A DNA stretch of 64,000 bases from Geomonas agri. Its GTDB lineage: Bacteria > Desulfobacterota > Desulfuromonadia > Geobacterales > Geobacteraceae. Position numbers and translations under genes: made by a program. Below the pieces are notes generated by a model. It was not told the DNA's origin and made no database searches. It saw only the letters and a list, made by a program, of their open reading frames with translations. Location of the stretch: the NCBI RefSeq assembly GCF_020179605.1, contig NZ_JAINZO010000002.1, positions 1,302,001 through 1,366,000 of the forward strand, read 5' to 3'. Positions 52,101 through 59,927 of this stretch are shown here, in pieces (the stretch's first letter is position 1; every line of letters begins with the position of its first letter).

Positions 52101-54453
52101 GAACCTGGCCGACCAGTACCGCAACCTCGGGCGCATCTTCGACCTGCGCCTGAACCAGTTCGCCGTCGCCGAAAGCTACTACCGGAAAGCGCAGGAGCTC
52201 TACGCGAAAAACGGCAATGCCGCTCTCGAGGCCGAGACCATCCTGGAGCGCGGCCGCTGCCAGCGGCTGTTGGGGAACTTTCCCGCTGCCGATGCCCTCT
52301 ACCGCGAGGCGCTCGCCAAGGTGGGCAACTCCGAGCAGCGAACCAGGATGAGGATCGTGCTGGAGCAGGGGAACAACGCCTGGTTCCAGGGGCGTTACCA
52401 GGAAGCCTTCGACCTGCGCGAGCAGGTGGAAAAGGCGGCGCTCAAGGAAAACTGGGCGCTGGAGCAGGTGATGGCCAAGAACACCGGCGGCCTGATCTGG
52501 TGGACCTTGGGGGACAACAAGCGCGCCCTGGTGGAACTGAGGCAGGCCCTGGACCTGGCCGGCAAACTGGAGGTGCGCCGCGACGAGAGCGCCACCACGC
52601 TGAACAACATCGGCCTGGTGCGGCGCGAGTCGGGCGACTACCAGGGGGCGCTGGAGAGCCTTGGGCAGGCGCTCGCTATCGACCGCGCCCTCGGCTCGCG
52701 CTGGGCCATCGCCTATGACCTGAGAAACCTCGGCCAGACCCGGCTCAAGATGGGGGATCCCGCCGGCGCACTGAAACTGCTCACCGAGGCGGCGGCACTG
52801 GCCGACGCCATCGGCGACAAGGTGAACCAGGCCAAGATCCACCTGGCGCTGGGCGATGCCCGGGCCCGTAGTAACCAGGCCGGCCCGGCGGCGGAAAGCT
52901 ACGGCAAGGCACTGGAATTGGCCGATGCCATGCTGCTCAGGGAGGTGCGCTGGCGCGCCCTGCTCGGTCTTGCTCGCTTGAAGGAGCAGGGTGGGGACCG
53001 CGATGGTGCCGTCGCCTCCTACCGCCAGGCGCTGGATACGGTGGAGGGCCTCCGGGCCGAGATCAAGCTGGACCAGTTGAAAGACGGCTTTCTTGCCGAC
53101 AAGATGGATGTTTACCAGGGGCTGGTCGGGCTCCTGGTGGAGCTTCACCGAGACGACGAAGCCTTCGCCGTCGCCGAGCGCTCCCGCGCCAGGACCCTGA
53201 TCGATATCCTGGGACGGCAGCGCCTCTCGCTCGCGGGTGGCGCCGACCAGGACCTCTACGACCGCCAGGGGCGGCTCCGGGAGCAGATCCAGGAGCAGGA
53301 ACAACTGGCACTGCAGGCGGCCAATCCCGCCGAGCGCACCATGTACGCGGCCGCGCTGGACAAGCTGCGCGGCGAATACCAGGACCTCCTGCTCGATATC
53401 GAGCGGCGCCGTCCCGAACTCCTTTCGCTAGTCAAGGTCACCCCGGTCACCGTGGCCGAGGTAGAGAAGCTGCTGGAACCGGGGGTGACCCTGTTGTCCT
53501 ACTACCAGCTCCCGGACCGGCTCCTGTGCTGGCGCCTGGAGCGGCAGGGGTCGCGGCTCTTCGTGCTCAAGGCCTCCGCGCGCGAGGTCGCCGACAAGAT
53601 CGCCACCTACCGGCGCATGCTGCAGAACCTGGAGCCGCTGGAACAGAACTCACGCGAGCTGTACCGGATCCTGCTTGCCGAGCCGCTCGCCGGTGTGCCC
53701 GAGGGGCAGACGGTCGGCATCGTGCCGCACGGCAGCCTGCACTACCTTTCCTTCGCCACCCTCTATGACGGCAGAGATTACCTGGTGGACCGGCACACCC
53801 TGTTCCACCTGCCGGCCGCCTCGGTGTACCGTCACACCCTGTCCCGGCGCCAAGCCGCCAAGAACCTGCGCATCCTGGCCATTGGCAACCCGGACCTCGG
53901 CAACGCCGCCCTCGATCTTCCCTTCGCCGAGAAGGAGGCCGGCACGCTGCGCTGGAACTACAGCGACGTGACCACACTGACCCGGGAGCGGGCCACTGAG
54001 AGCTGGGTGCGTGATAACATCGCCAAGTTCGGTATCATTCATTTCGCCTCCCACGGCGAGTTCGACCCCGTCAACCCGCTCTTCTCCTCGATCCGTCTCG
54101 CCAAGGACGGTAAGAACGACGGCCGGCTGCAGGCCGAGGAGGTGTTCGGGCTGGACATCAAGGCGGACCTGGTGGTGCTTTCCGCCTGCCAGACCGGCCT
54201 GGGCGACGTGAAAAGCGGCGACGATGTGATCGGCATGAACCGCGCCTTCCTGTTCGCCGGGACCCATGCCCTGGTCTCCAGCCTCTGGCGCGTATCTGAC
54301 GTCTCCAGCGCCATACTGATGAAGCAGTTCTATCGGGACTACAGCCGCAGCGACAAGGCCCAGGCACTGAGGCTGGCCATGCTGCACGTGAGAAACCGCT
54401 ACCCGCACCCCGGATACTGGGGGGCGTTCGTATTGACCGGTGATTACAAGTAA
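46180..54453 (+). CDS. Giant exported beta-propeller / TPR / CHAT-domain protein
   Basis: A 2757-residue protein. It has a signal peptide ('KITLLLALTALLSGTAQA'), TolB-like beta-propeller repeats (about 60-330, e.g. 'DGRWIATVEKG', 'PDGSAIYYQRQ', 'PDGNRIAFVSRD'), then many TPR and TPR-like repeats over about 370-2370. At the C-terminus is a CHAT (caspase-HetF-associated) peptidase domain with His2625 in 'IIHFASHGEF' and Cys2670 in 'VLSACQTGLG', and the usual final 'HPGYWGAFVLTGD'. Both catalytic residues are present. ATG 46180 follows CAGGAGGA with 9-base spacing; ATG 46192 is an alternative. CHAT proteins are usually cytoplasmic, so a signal peptide here is notable. It overlaps the upstream lipoprotein gene and precedes an SH3 and an M48 protease gene. 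Confidence 0.9.
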   Translation: MGNPMNAAARKITLLLALTALLSGTAQAVPLGEELLAPAAPRPAPRSRPEMAPTPAVYTPQSVLYAARSRDGRWIATVEKGDAGYELWLHPAGNVAELPRLLTKGPVRISAPAFDATGTRLAYADERDDLKGDIWLIDLAKPGAEPRRLTGNDAGEDAPGFAPDGSAIYYQRQLPGAERRDLVRLELATGKGEALPIAIDAAFAAVAPDGNRIAFVSRDKDPGGDLWLWEKGGRLTQLTAGAERDLYPIWQDADTLLFTRFAPPVGDAANGPDGGAVFRLQLKRQGSHGFPAAFPLTSGLLSTAAPIPAGERVLFVAGAAAGGQVLSLPASGEIPEQADAAAQWQVARVILERQPADPATARLACLRVLAREDAPTREGALASLALAGLMEQAGERSQAEDRYAEAALRYAAFPEAALAEIARLRLEAASRCEEVVVAGRRKGVIADAQEDMLRAAKGKGADATARALVDGARLQAEYGSGAEDQLAAIARFEKALAETSAAPDILAEAAYRRARLLARIEGGEGSVAALVEVARKYDRQEQWAEAAIAEILDQLTAKNADARERLAALAEQYRTTLPRLAMGAWNRVGDLAYRGGDWVRAKDAYRTVLEQFPAIATPTAAARFALAEILYREERYGEATALYEKEMGEHPEDAPLYQLARAAYLRKSLAAGESLYRLGEVSAARAAFLDLIRYEGRSLEAHRGYIKSVAAQGQTPELLALYQKMLQSYPDDPVLLYGAGLCYTYLPGKDALKEADRLIARAAERLPGSEYPFQTRGYIAEVLETVHGEQGGLERALNLYRRAKLLNRPQENPENSANLSLNIGNIAYLLGRNATAWSFYSQRLAAKVPFDNVDTELLFEQRYGAVAFQVGEKEAAIDGYGRALKLAEARLDPARSLEQFGRLTRRVNERLFAGQKLSPQQEQRLAEQQAINADLELLGADRVEAPPAPGWQKFDAALRTLLARQRKLVAAACTGVPQGDKFLIELNGMASAVERELDNVPRLVETGAELHDRLGLANFDAERFQPALAHFDQAYRLNRALGRHGNLAANRRSASIAAYRQAETASGAEKKRLLLLSRDGFTEVLALLDQYPPEKKSAPKRGGGLINVSANVALNKGGATEAAYGFSAEQERRLAQSYLARIATDLGDNATAEKLFNELLGRYPERVDQVAEGDLFGVGLLSHRAAQLAYARGDRAGAAAGFKKATALALKSGNAVGAMLNLVNWGMLLPADAAPGEVAEFLEAQAACSAQAGTYRDALPSDAVARYGNDAGAILARLATGRADDVSRQALQYRAVGVWDKVLKVGAGQTSRTSLTGPTGPTENRDTLHARLAARLNRAATLAALGLSDAAQAGYTAALAEARAAGNDAMAWRAQVALGDYDAALKMLDRLPPTDYDLRLGELAERFSPRIEALAAKDPEQGFALVERLSELERVQILGRSLLGIDDDATVDLLRKAAPHLAELDRVRGALIKAAPEGAAYLKLRAQQEETVLDTLLGKKLELMPPYYAVAGPGVLRLAASSAALSAGNANERERFAALLTSFRKECSSGKGAKLCQALTPQPAEAIDVMERLPGRHVLRLVALPGDRFLVFTFGAKDGVSAQTQSRAAVAARLNDPAQVAIYERPEQFASARPLSWGVSASQLLKSVEGRRPLRTQVLDPAGVWPAQPPFAKLPADALPGRLPDAHTLVLPASVGLLPAAPNRPGAGGTYSAAWEDAAGVRHDLVQLADGDSVSLLLAPKGGTGQAWYLGQLAALIGVPSVLVADRTVDLTPFAKSYADHSLAQARRELPGDWLLIGDWGGDAAESAKLAKKLFNDYVKMAVQAHNDGRYAQALALFDNALVVAEATPELAKNRAALHRHARESAFGAGFTERAVSHADSLVQRLAKEKPYSAEHADALLRLGLLQGRLEHFKEATAALKEGISIFADLGLAKDQAAALSDFGVVMENAVDYPAARSLFEEAAGLRAQLKDELNLADQYRNLGRIFDLRLNQFAVAESYYRKAQELYAKNGNAALEAETILERGRCQRLLGNFPAADALYREALAKVGNSEQRTRMRIVLEQGNNAWFQGRYQEAFDLREQVEKAALKENWALEQVMAKNTGGLIWWTLGDNKRALVELRQALDLAGKLEVRRDESATTLNNIGLVRRESGDYQGALESLGQALAIDRALGSRWAIAYDLRNLGQTRLKMGDPAGALKLLTEAAALADAIGDKVNQAKIHLALGDARARSNQAGPAAESYGKALELADAMLLREVRWRALLGLARLKEQGGDRDGAVASYRQALDTVEGLRAEIKLDQLKDGFLADKMDVYQGLVGLLVELHRDDEAFAVAERSRARTLIDILGRQRLSLAGGADQDLYDRQGRLREQIQEQEQLALQAANPAERTMYAAALDKLRGEYQDLLLDIERRRPELLSLVKVTPVTVAEVEKLLEPGVTLLSYYQLPDRLLCWRLERQGSRLFVLKASAREVADKIATYRRMLQNLEPLEQNSRELYRILLAEPLAGVPEGQTVGIVPHGSLHYLSFATLYDGRDYLVDRHTLFHLPAASVYRHTLSRRQAAKNLRILAIGNPDLGNAALDLPFAEKEAGTLRWNYSDVTTLTRERATESWVRDNIAKFGIIHFASHGEFDPVNPLFSSIRLAKDGKNDGRLQAEEVFGLDIKADLVVLSACQTGLGDVKSGDDVIGMNRAFLFAGTHALVSSLWRVSDVSSAILMKQFYRDYSRSDKAQALRLAMLHVRNRYPHPGYWGAFVLTGDYK
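50104..50148 (+). repeat. 9-bp tandem repeat in the CHAT-protein gene
   Basis: Five imperfect 9-bp units (CAGACCAGT, CGGACTAGT, CTGACCGGT, CCGACTGGT, CCGACAGAG) encode 'QTSRTSLTGPTGPTE' from residue 1309. Unit changes keep the frame. It looks like an inserted short-sequence repeat forming a flexible loop between TPR blocks. Confidence 0.8.
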
Positions 54454-54502
54454 AGTCGACAACCCGGCCGGATCCACTCCGGCCGATCACGGAGGTGAAA
54501 CC

Positions 54503-55012
54503 ATGAACAAGCGAGCTTTAGGCGGCGCGCTGCTGCTTCTGGCCCTGTGCGCAGGCCAGGTGCTGGGGGCCGAGAAGCGCTGGGTGGTGAGCGAGGGCAC
54601 CACCCTCAAGAAGGAACAATCGGTGAGTGCAGCGAACGTGGCCGACCTGCCGGTGGGCGCGGAACTGACTCTCGTGGAAGGGGAGGGACGCTGGCTCAAG
54701 GTACAGACCGGCGATGGCAAGGAGGGGTGGGTCTACGCGGGGCGCGTTTCAGACACCCCGCCGGTCGCCGAGGTGGGTGGCGGGGACGGCCTGCTCGGGG
54801 ACAGCATGCAGAAGAGCCAGATCAACACCGCCAAGGCCGACAGCGCCCGCAGCGTGCGCGGCCTCTCCCCGGAGACCGCCGCCTACGCCAAGCAGCACGG
54901 CACCCCGGAGGCCCTGAAGAAGGAGCTGGACAAGATCCTGGCGCGCAAGGTTTCCAACAACGAGGTCAAGGCCTTCCTCAAGGAAGGTAAAATCGGCGAG
55001 TACGCCCAGTAA
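54503..55012 (+). CDS. Exported SH3-domain protein
   Basis: A 169-residue protein with a signal peptide (1-22, ending 'VLGA'). A bacterial SH3 (SH3b) domain follows at about residues 26-85 ('TLKKEQSVSAANVADLPVG', 'GRWLKVQTGDGKEGWVYAG'). The C-terminal half is helical with 'SVRGLSPETAAYAKQHG'. SH3b domains usually bind peptidoglycan or protein partners in the envelope. ATG 54503 has a GGAGGTGA site; the longer frame from 54440 overlaps the CHAT gene without a ribosome site. The next gene starts 11 bases later. Confidence 0.85.
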   Translation: MNKRALGGALLLLALCAGQVLGAEKRWVVSEGTTLKKEQSVSAANVADLPVGAELTLVEGEGRWLKVQTGDGKEGWVYAGRVSDTPPVAEVGGGDGLLGDSMQKSQINTAKADSARSVRGLSPETAAYAKQHGTPEALKKELDKILARKVSNNEVKAFLKEGKIGEYAQ

Positions 55013-55023
55013 AGGAGGGAGAT

Positions 55024-55914
55024 ATGAAAGTAGTACGTCTATTACCGCTCATCGCGCTCTCCTGCCTGGTCGCGGCACAGGCCCACGCTGGATGGCAGGA
55101 TACCATCAACAACCTCATGAAGCCTGATTCCAAGGAAGGGAAAATCCTCTCCGGCGCGACCCAGGTGCTCTCCTCGTCGCAGGAGATGACCTACCAGACC
55201 GAGTGCACCGTGGGCGAAAGCCTCGCCTTGGACAGCATGCAGCGCTTCGGCAAGCCGGTGCAGAATGAGGCGTTACAGAAGTACGTGAACCTGGTGGGGA
55301 ACGCAGTGGCGAGGAACAGCCAGCGCTCCACCATTCCCTACCGCTTCGTGGTGCTGGACAGCCCGGTGCAGAACGCCTTCGCTGCTCCCGGTGGCATCGT
55401 CTTCATTAGCCGCGGCCTCCTCAACGTGCTGGACAACGAGGCCGAGCTCGCCGCGGTGCTGGCCCACGAGGTGGGTCACGTCGCTGGGAAACATGCGCTG
55501 AAAAGCATCCGGCGCGCCCAGTTCCTGCAAGGAGCCAGCGCCATCACCGCCGCCACCATGAAGGGGAGCAAGGGGCAGCAGTTCGAATCCATGGTCGGCG
55601 ACCTGCAGAACACCCTGTTCGACAAGGGGCTCGACCAAGGGATGGAGTACGAGGCCGACCAGGCCGCGCTGGAGACCACCTACCGCACCGGTTACGACCC
55701 CGGCGCCATGGTAAGCGTGCTGCAAAAGCTCAAGAAACAGGAGGCGACCTCAGCCAAGGACGGCTCCTGGTTCTCGACCCATCCGCCGCTGGACCAGCGC
55801 ATCGCCAAGCTCTCGGCCCAGCTCGCCAAGTACCCCTCGGCAGGCTCGGCGAAGCTTCCCGCCCGTTTCGCCAAGTACGTGAAACCCGCGAAAAGCGGCA
55901 AAGCATCCAAGTGA
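55024..55914 (+). CDS. Periplasmic M48-family metallopeptidase
   Basis: A 296-residue secreted zinc peptidase. It has a signal peptide (1-22, ending 'AHA'), the active site HEVGH (H148, E149, H152) inside 'LAAVLAHEVGHVAGKHA', and a third ligand Glu near residue 210 in 'EYEADQAALE'. The closing 'STHPPLDQRI' is typical of BepA/LoiP-type periplasmic proteases, which act in outer-membrane protein quality control. It has no TPR tail of its own; the TPR-rich CHAT protein two genes upstream may supply that function. AAGGAGG precedes the ATG. It is the last gene of the operon before the terminator at 55970. Confidence 0.93.
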   Translation: MKVVRLLPLIALSCLVAAQAHAGWQDTINNLMKPDSKEGKILSGATQVLSSSQEMTYQTECTVGESLALDSMQRFGKPVQNEALQKYVNLVGNAVARNSQRSTIPYRFVVLDSPVQNAFAAPGGIVFISRGLLNVLDNEAELAAVLAHEVGHVAGKHALKSIRRAQFLQGASAITAATMKGSKGQQFESMVGDLQNTLFDKGLDQGMEYEADQAALETTYRTGYDPGAMVSVLQKLKKQEATSAKDGSWFSTHPPLDQRIAKLSAQLAKYPSAGSAKLPARFAKYVKPAKSGKASK

Positions 55915-55969
55915 CTGGAAAACAGTCATAGTCACCGATCGCGGCGACGATAACTGTCATCACCATGGC

Positions 55970-56004
55970 AAGGGCAGGCTCAAAACAGCCTGCCCTTTCT
56001 TTTT
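55970..56004 (+). terminator. Intrinsic terminator of the CHAT-M48 operon
   Basis: AAGGGCAGGCT (55970-55980) pairs perfectly with AGCCTGCCCTT (55987-55997) around CAAAAC, followed by TCTTTTT. It closes the operon that starts at 41920. The 200 bases after it, to the next gene, are AT-rich and hold no gene I can support. Confidence 0.9.
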
Positions 56005-56202
56005 GTGCACTTTCTTCTTTCCGAGATCTGGGTACAATTGCCTAGCCTGTGGTAAAATTAATTGCACTTTGTTAGCTACTTGTCATATATTTGCTCACAA
56101 CTTTGTGGGACAAAGCTTGGGAGTCTCGCTGGTAATGACCGCTGACAGCATGTGGTACCATAGATAGACCCCGCAGAAGCTGTGCCGGACCTAAAGGAGT
56201 GG

Positions 56203-57210
56203 ATGCTGAGAGCCGCGCTGATACTGATACTGTGCCTGTGCCTGTCAGGTTGCCAAAGGCCCGTGCAGCACCAGACGGGGCCGCCCCTGCCGCTGCGTCT
56301 AGCCTATTCCACCCAGCATGACTGCGCCCTGGTTCACATCGCCGTCGCCCGCGGTTTTCTGCGGGACGAGGGGCTGAACGTCGAGGCCCATGCTTGCGGC
56401 TATGGCAAAGAAGCCTTGCAGGCGGTGCTGGAAGGGAAGGCGGACTTGGCCACCGTCGCCCAGGCACCGGTCACCTTCGCCGCCCTGCAAGGTCAGCGGC
56501 TTTCGCTGTTGGCAAGTATCTTCACCTCGAACAACAATCATGCCATCATTGCCGACCGCAACAGCGGCGTCGTCCGCCCGGGCGATTTGAAGGGACGGCG
56601 CGTCGGGTTCACGCCGGGAACCACCACCCAGATGTTTCTTTCGTCCTTCCTTATCGCCCACGGCATGAGCATCGACGATGTGGTCCCGGTTCCTCTGCCG
56701 CCGGAACTGATGCAGGGCGCCCTCCTCTCCGGCGGGGTCGACGCGGTCTCCACCTGGAGCCCCAACGAAATGATCATCGCCAGGAGCCTTGCCGGTAGAG
56801 GGGTTGTCTTCGAGGACCCCTACATCTATACCGAGACCTTTGTCATTGCCGGCAAGACTACGTACGTGGCAGACCACCAGGAGACGGCCAGACGGCTGTT
56901 ACGTGCCCTGGTACACGCCGAGGAATTTGCCTCCGCCCACACCAGGGAGGCCCAGGCCATCGTGGCAACCGCCTCCAAGCTTCCCCTGGAGGTACTGGCG
57001 GAGTCCTGGGGCGAGAGCGCGCGCAAGGTGACCCTTGACCACGCGCTGTTGATAGCGCTGGAGGACGAGACGCGCTGGGCCGGTAAGCTGCACTTGGTGC
57101 GCGAGGCGGGCATGCCCAACTACTTGGAGTACATCGACCCTCGTCCGCTGTTGTCGGTGAAGCCCGAGGCGGTCGAACAGCAGGTGCTGAAAAGTGACCT
57201 TCGCCCGTAG
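56203..57210 (+). CDS. NMT1/SsuA-type substrate-binding lipoprotein
   Basis: A 335-residue lipoprotein ('LCLCLSGC' lipobox, Cys at residue 17) with the periplasmic-binding fold used for sulfonates, thiamine precursors and nitrate: 'LRLAYSTQHDCALVHIAVARG', 'LEGKADLATVAQAPVTFA', 'LKGRRVGFTPGTTTQMFL' and 'GVDAVSTWSPNE'. ATG 56203 has AAAGGAG with short spacing; GTG 56182 upstream is an alternative. No permease or ATPase gene is present. Instead its 3' end overlaps a histidine kinase gene by 17 bases, so it more likely serves as the sensory partner of that kinase. The ligand cannot be predicted. Confidence 0.88.
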   Translation: MLRAALILILCLCLSGCQRPVQHQTGPPLPLRLAYSTQHDCALVHIAVARGFLRDEGLNVEAHACGYGKEALQAVLEGKADLATVAQAPVTFAALQGQRLSLLASIFTSNNNHAIIADRNSGVVRPGDLKGRRVGFTPGTTTQMFLSSFLIAHGMSIDDVVPVPLPPELMQGALLSGGVDAVSTWSPNEMIIARSLAGRGVVFEDPYIYTETFVIAGKTTYVADHQETARRLLRALVHAEEFASAHTREAQAIVATASKLPLEVLAESWGESARKVTLDHALLIALEDETRWAGKLHLVREAGMPNYLEYIDPRPLLSVKPEAVEQQVLKSDLRP

Positions 57211-59134
57211 ACTCAGGATAATCTCGTTGCTTTCTTTCACCTTGCTGGTGATCGTGACGGCACTTTTGGCCTGGTCCTCCCGCGAGTTGGCCGTAGCCGA
57301 GCGCAACCACGTCGTGGCGGACCAGATCCAGTCCACCGTGTTCCATCGGGTCACCACGCGCGACGAGTATTTTCTCTTTGGGCTGGAACGGGCCAGGGAA
57401 CAGTGGTTCGCACTCAACGATGCGGCCACGCATATGCTGATGCAGGGACTGCCGCAGGTTGATGACCCTTCCGCCCGGCGGATCCTGGTACGGAGTCGGC
57501 TCTACCTGGCTGAATCTGTGCAAATATCGAAGCGCCTGGTGGAACAGATGCAGCGGGTCCCGGTAGACGACCCAGCGGTCGCTCATCACGACGAGTTTGC
57601 CACCCGGCTCTACAGCCAGATCATGCTTCGTGACTCGGCCCTGCAGCGCGAGGCGGTGAACCTGCAGAAACTGGCCCGGGATCGTTTCGAGCGCGCCGGT
57701 GAGCGGATGATCCATCTCACCCTGCTGCTGGTCATCCTGATGGCGCTGGTTACCATCCTCAATTCCGCATTCCTGACCGGAGTGCTGCGCCGGCGCATGG
57801 CTACCATAAAGCGGGACGCCGACCTCATTGCTGCCGGCGACCTGAACCGCAGTATCGAGGTTGAAGGGAACGACGAACTGGCGGAACTGGCGCGGGTCTT
57901 CAACAGCGTGACCCACAAGATCCGGGACTATACCCAAGCACTGCACGACAGCGAAAAGCGCTACCGCATGCAGTTGCAGGAACTGGCCAACATCTACACC
58001 CATACCCCTGTGGGGCTCTTCGCGCTGGACCGTGACCTCCGGTTTTTGCGTATCAACGAACACTTGGCGGCGCTCAACGGCAAAAGCATTTGCCAACACG
58101 TCGGACGCACCGTCGACGAGGTTCTGGCCCCGGGCTTGGTGGCACAACTGAAGGAAGTTTGGCGCCCGGTCCTTGAACGGGGGGAGTGTGTCCTCAACGT
58201 CGAAATACATGGGGGGGCGGACCCGTCGGATCCGGGGGCGCGCTATTGGCTGGCCAATTACCAGCCCCTCATGTCTGAGGGAGGGGACGTTACCGGTCTC
58301 ATGGGGGTGGTGCTGGACATCACCGAACGCAAGCTGGCGGAGAAGATGCTCGCCGGCGTGCGCCAGCACCTCGAGGAGGAGGTGCTGCAGAGGACGGCCA
58401 AGCTGCAGCTCATCAACGAGCACCTGACCCAGGAGATCGAGATCCGCAAGAAGGTGGAGGTCGAGCTCCTGGGGCAGCAGCAGAAGCTGCAGGACATGGC
58501 GCTCGATCTTGCCATGGCGGAGGAGCGGGAGCGGGACCGGATCGCCAGCGAGCTGCACGACCAGGTGGGGCAGCGGCTCATCCTGGCCAAGATCAAGCTG
58601 GACGCCCTGGCCAGCAACGTCCCCGGTGGCGACTGCGAGAGCGAGGCCGAAGCGGTAGGAACCCTGGTCCAGCAGACCATACAGGACATCCGGTCGCTCA
58701 CCTTCCAGTTGCGCCCGCCGCTTCTGGCCAGCGCGGGCCTGGAGGCGGCACTGCGCTGGCTCGGAGAGGAGCTCAGTGCTGACTTCGGCCTGCAGGCTGA
58801 ATTCGCCGACGACGGCAAGGAGAAGACGTTACCCTACGAGATCCGCTCCACTGTCTTCCAGGCCGTCCGCGAGCTGATGTTGAACGTGGTCAAGCATGCC
58901 GGCACGCTGCACTGCCGCGTCGCGTTGTCGCGGTGCGGCGAGTCATTGGTTGTCACAGTTGAAGACGACGGTGTCGGTTACGGGGTAGAACAGGAGTCGG
59001 CTGAGACGCGAAGCGGCGGCTTTGGCCTGGCCAATGTCAGGCAGAAGATACAGCATCTGGGCGGGAGCTTTACCATCACCAGCAAGGAAGCGGGCGGGAC
59101 CGTGGCTGCCATCAAGGTGCCACTGCAGTCCTAG
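57194..59134 (+). CDS. NarX-like sensor histidine kinase (HisKA_3)
   Basis: A 646-residue sensor with two membrane helices (about 8-28 and 177-198) around a helical periplasmic region of about 150 residues. Then come HAMP (about 200-250), a PAS domain (about 265-380), a coiled coil, and a HisKA_3 transmitter with H455 in 'ELHDQVGQRL' and an HATPase with 'GGFGLANVRQKI'. The start is GTG 57194, overlapping the substrate-binding lipoprotein gene by 17 bases. Its cognate regulator is the next gene, 18 bases downstream. The helical periplasmic domain could read the ligand-loaded state of the lipoprotein. Confidence 0.92.
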   Translation: MTFARRLRIISLLSFTLLVIVTALLAWSSRELAVAERNHVVADQIQSTVFHRVTTRDEYFLFGLERAREQWFALNDAATHMLMQGLPQVDDPSARRILVRSRLYLAESVQISKRLVEQMQRVPVDDPAVAHHDEFATRLYSQIMLRDSALQREAVNLQKLARDRFERAGERMIHLTLLLVILMALVTILNSAFLTGVLRRRMATIKRDADLIAAGDLNRSIEVEGNDELAELARVFNSVTHKIRDYTQALHDSEKRYRMQLQELANIYTHTPVGLFALDRDLRFLRINEHLAALNGKSICQHVGRTVDEVLAPGLVAQLKEVWRPVLERGECVLNVEIHGGADPSDPGARYWLANYQPLMSEGGDVTGLMGVVLDITERKLAEKMLAGVRQHLEEEVLQRTAKLQLINEHLTQEIEIRKKVEVELLGQQQKLQDMALDLAMAEERERDRIASELHDQVGQRLILAKIKLDALASNVPGGDCESEAEAVGTLVQQTIQDIRSLTFQLRPPLLASAGLEAALRWLGEELSADFGLQAEFADDGKEKTLPYEIRSTVFQAVRELMLNVVKHAGTLHCRVALSRCGESLVVTVEDDGVGYGVEQESAETRSGGFGLANVRQKIQHLGGSFTITSKEAGGTVAAIKVPLQS

Positions 59135-59152
59135 GGCCATAAAGGGGGAAAG

Positions 59153-59803
59153 ATGAAGATGAAGATTTTGATCGCTGATGACCACGCTATCGTACGCCAG
59201 GGGCTGCGCGCGCTGATCGACAAGGAAGACGACATGATGGTCAGCGCAGAGGCCGGCACCGGTGCGGAGGCCATCAAGCTCACCCGCGAGGAGTGCCCGG
59301 ACATCATTGTGATGGATATCTCCATGCCCGACACCAACGGTATCGACGCCACCCGCAGCATCACGGCCGCCTTCCCCGATGTAAAGGTGCTGGCCCTCTC
59401 CATGGAATCGGACCGCCGTTTCGTGGTAGAGGTCCTGAAGGCGGGAGCCAACGGCTACGTGCTCAAGGACGCCGCCTTTTCCGAACTCGCCACCGCCATC
59501 CGTGCCGTTGCCGCCGGCGAAACCTACCTCCCCTCCCGGGTCACCACCCTGCTCATCAAGGAATACCTGCAGCGCATTCCCGAGGACGTCCCGGCCACCT
59601 ACGAAAACCTCTCCACGAGGGAACGTGAGATCCTGCAGCTCATTGCCAACGGCTCCAATGCCAAGGAGATAGCCTTTGCCTTCGGCGTGAGTGTCAAGAC
59701 GGTAGAAAACCAGCGCCACAGCATCATGAAGAAGCTGGACCTGTTCAGCATCGCCGAGCTGACCAAGTACGCCGTGCGCCAGGGGTTGACCTCTTTGAAA
59801 TGA
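59153..59803 (+). CDS. NarL/LuxR-family response regulator
   Basis: A 216-residue regulator: a receiver (1-125) with 'ILIADDHAIV', phospho-acceptor Asp55 in 'IIVMDISMP' and Lys in 'YVLKDAAF', then a LuxR-type HTH (about 148-212, 'LSTREREILQLIANGSNAKE' and 'SVKTVENQRHSIM'). It should bind DNA when phosphorylated by the kinase encoded just upstream. An AAAGGGGG site precedes ATG 59153; the ATG two codons later is also possible. Targets are unknown; neighbouring small stress genes are candidates. Confidence 0.95.
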   Translation: MKMKILIADDHAIVRQGLRALIDKEDDMMVSAEAGTGAEAIKLTREECPDIIVMDISMPDTNGIDATRSITAAFPDVKVLALSMESDRRFVVEVLKAGANGYVLKDAAFSELATAIRAVAAGETYLPSRVTTLLIKEYLQRIPEDVPATYENLSTREREILQLIANGSNAKEIAFAFGVSVKTVENQRHSIMKKLDLFSIAELTKYAVRQGLTSLK

Positions 59804-59927
59804 TGCCGGTCTGCCCTGGCGGCATGTGATATGCCGCAGAGCAGCCTGCCGATTCACCTATTTATTTGCTGGGCACTTCACCGCATACTGGCCTTGGTTT
59901 TCCATCTAAACCCGCCAGGAGCAGGAG

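Noticed and set aside
51082..53304. A 740-residue minus-strand open frame inside the CHAT gene
   Set aside because: It is opposite well-formed TPR repeats and shows no domain or start signal.
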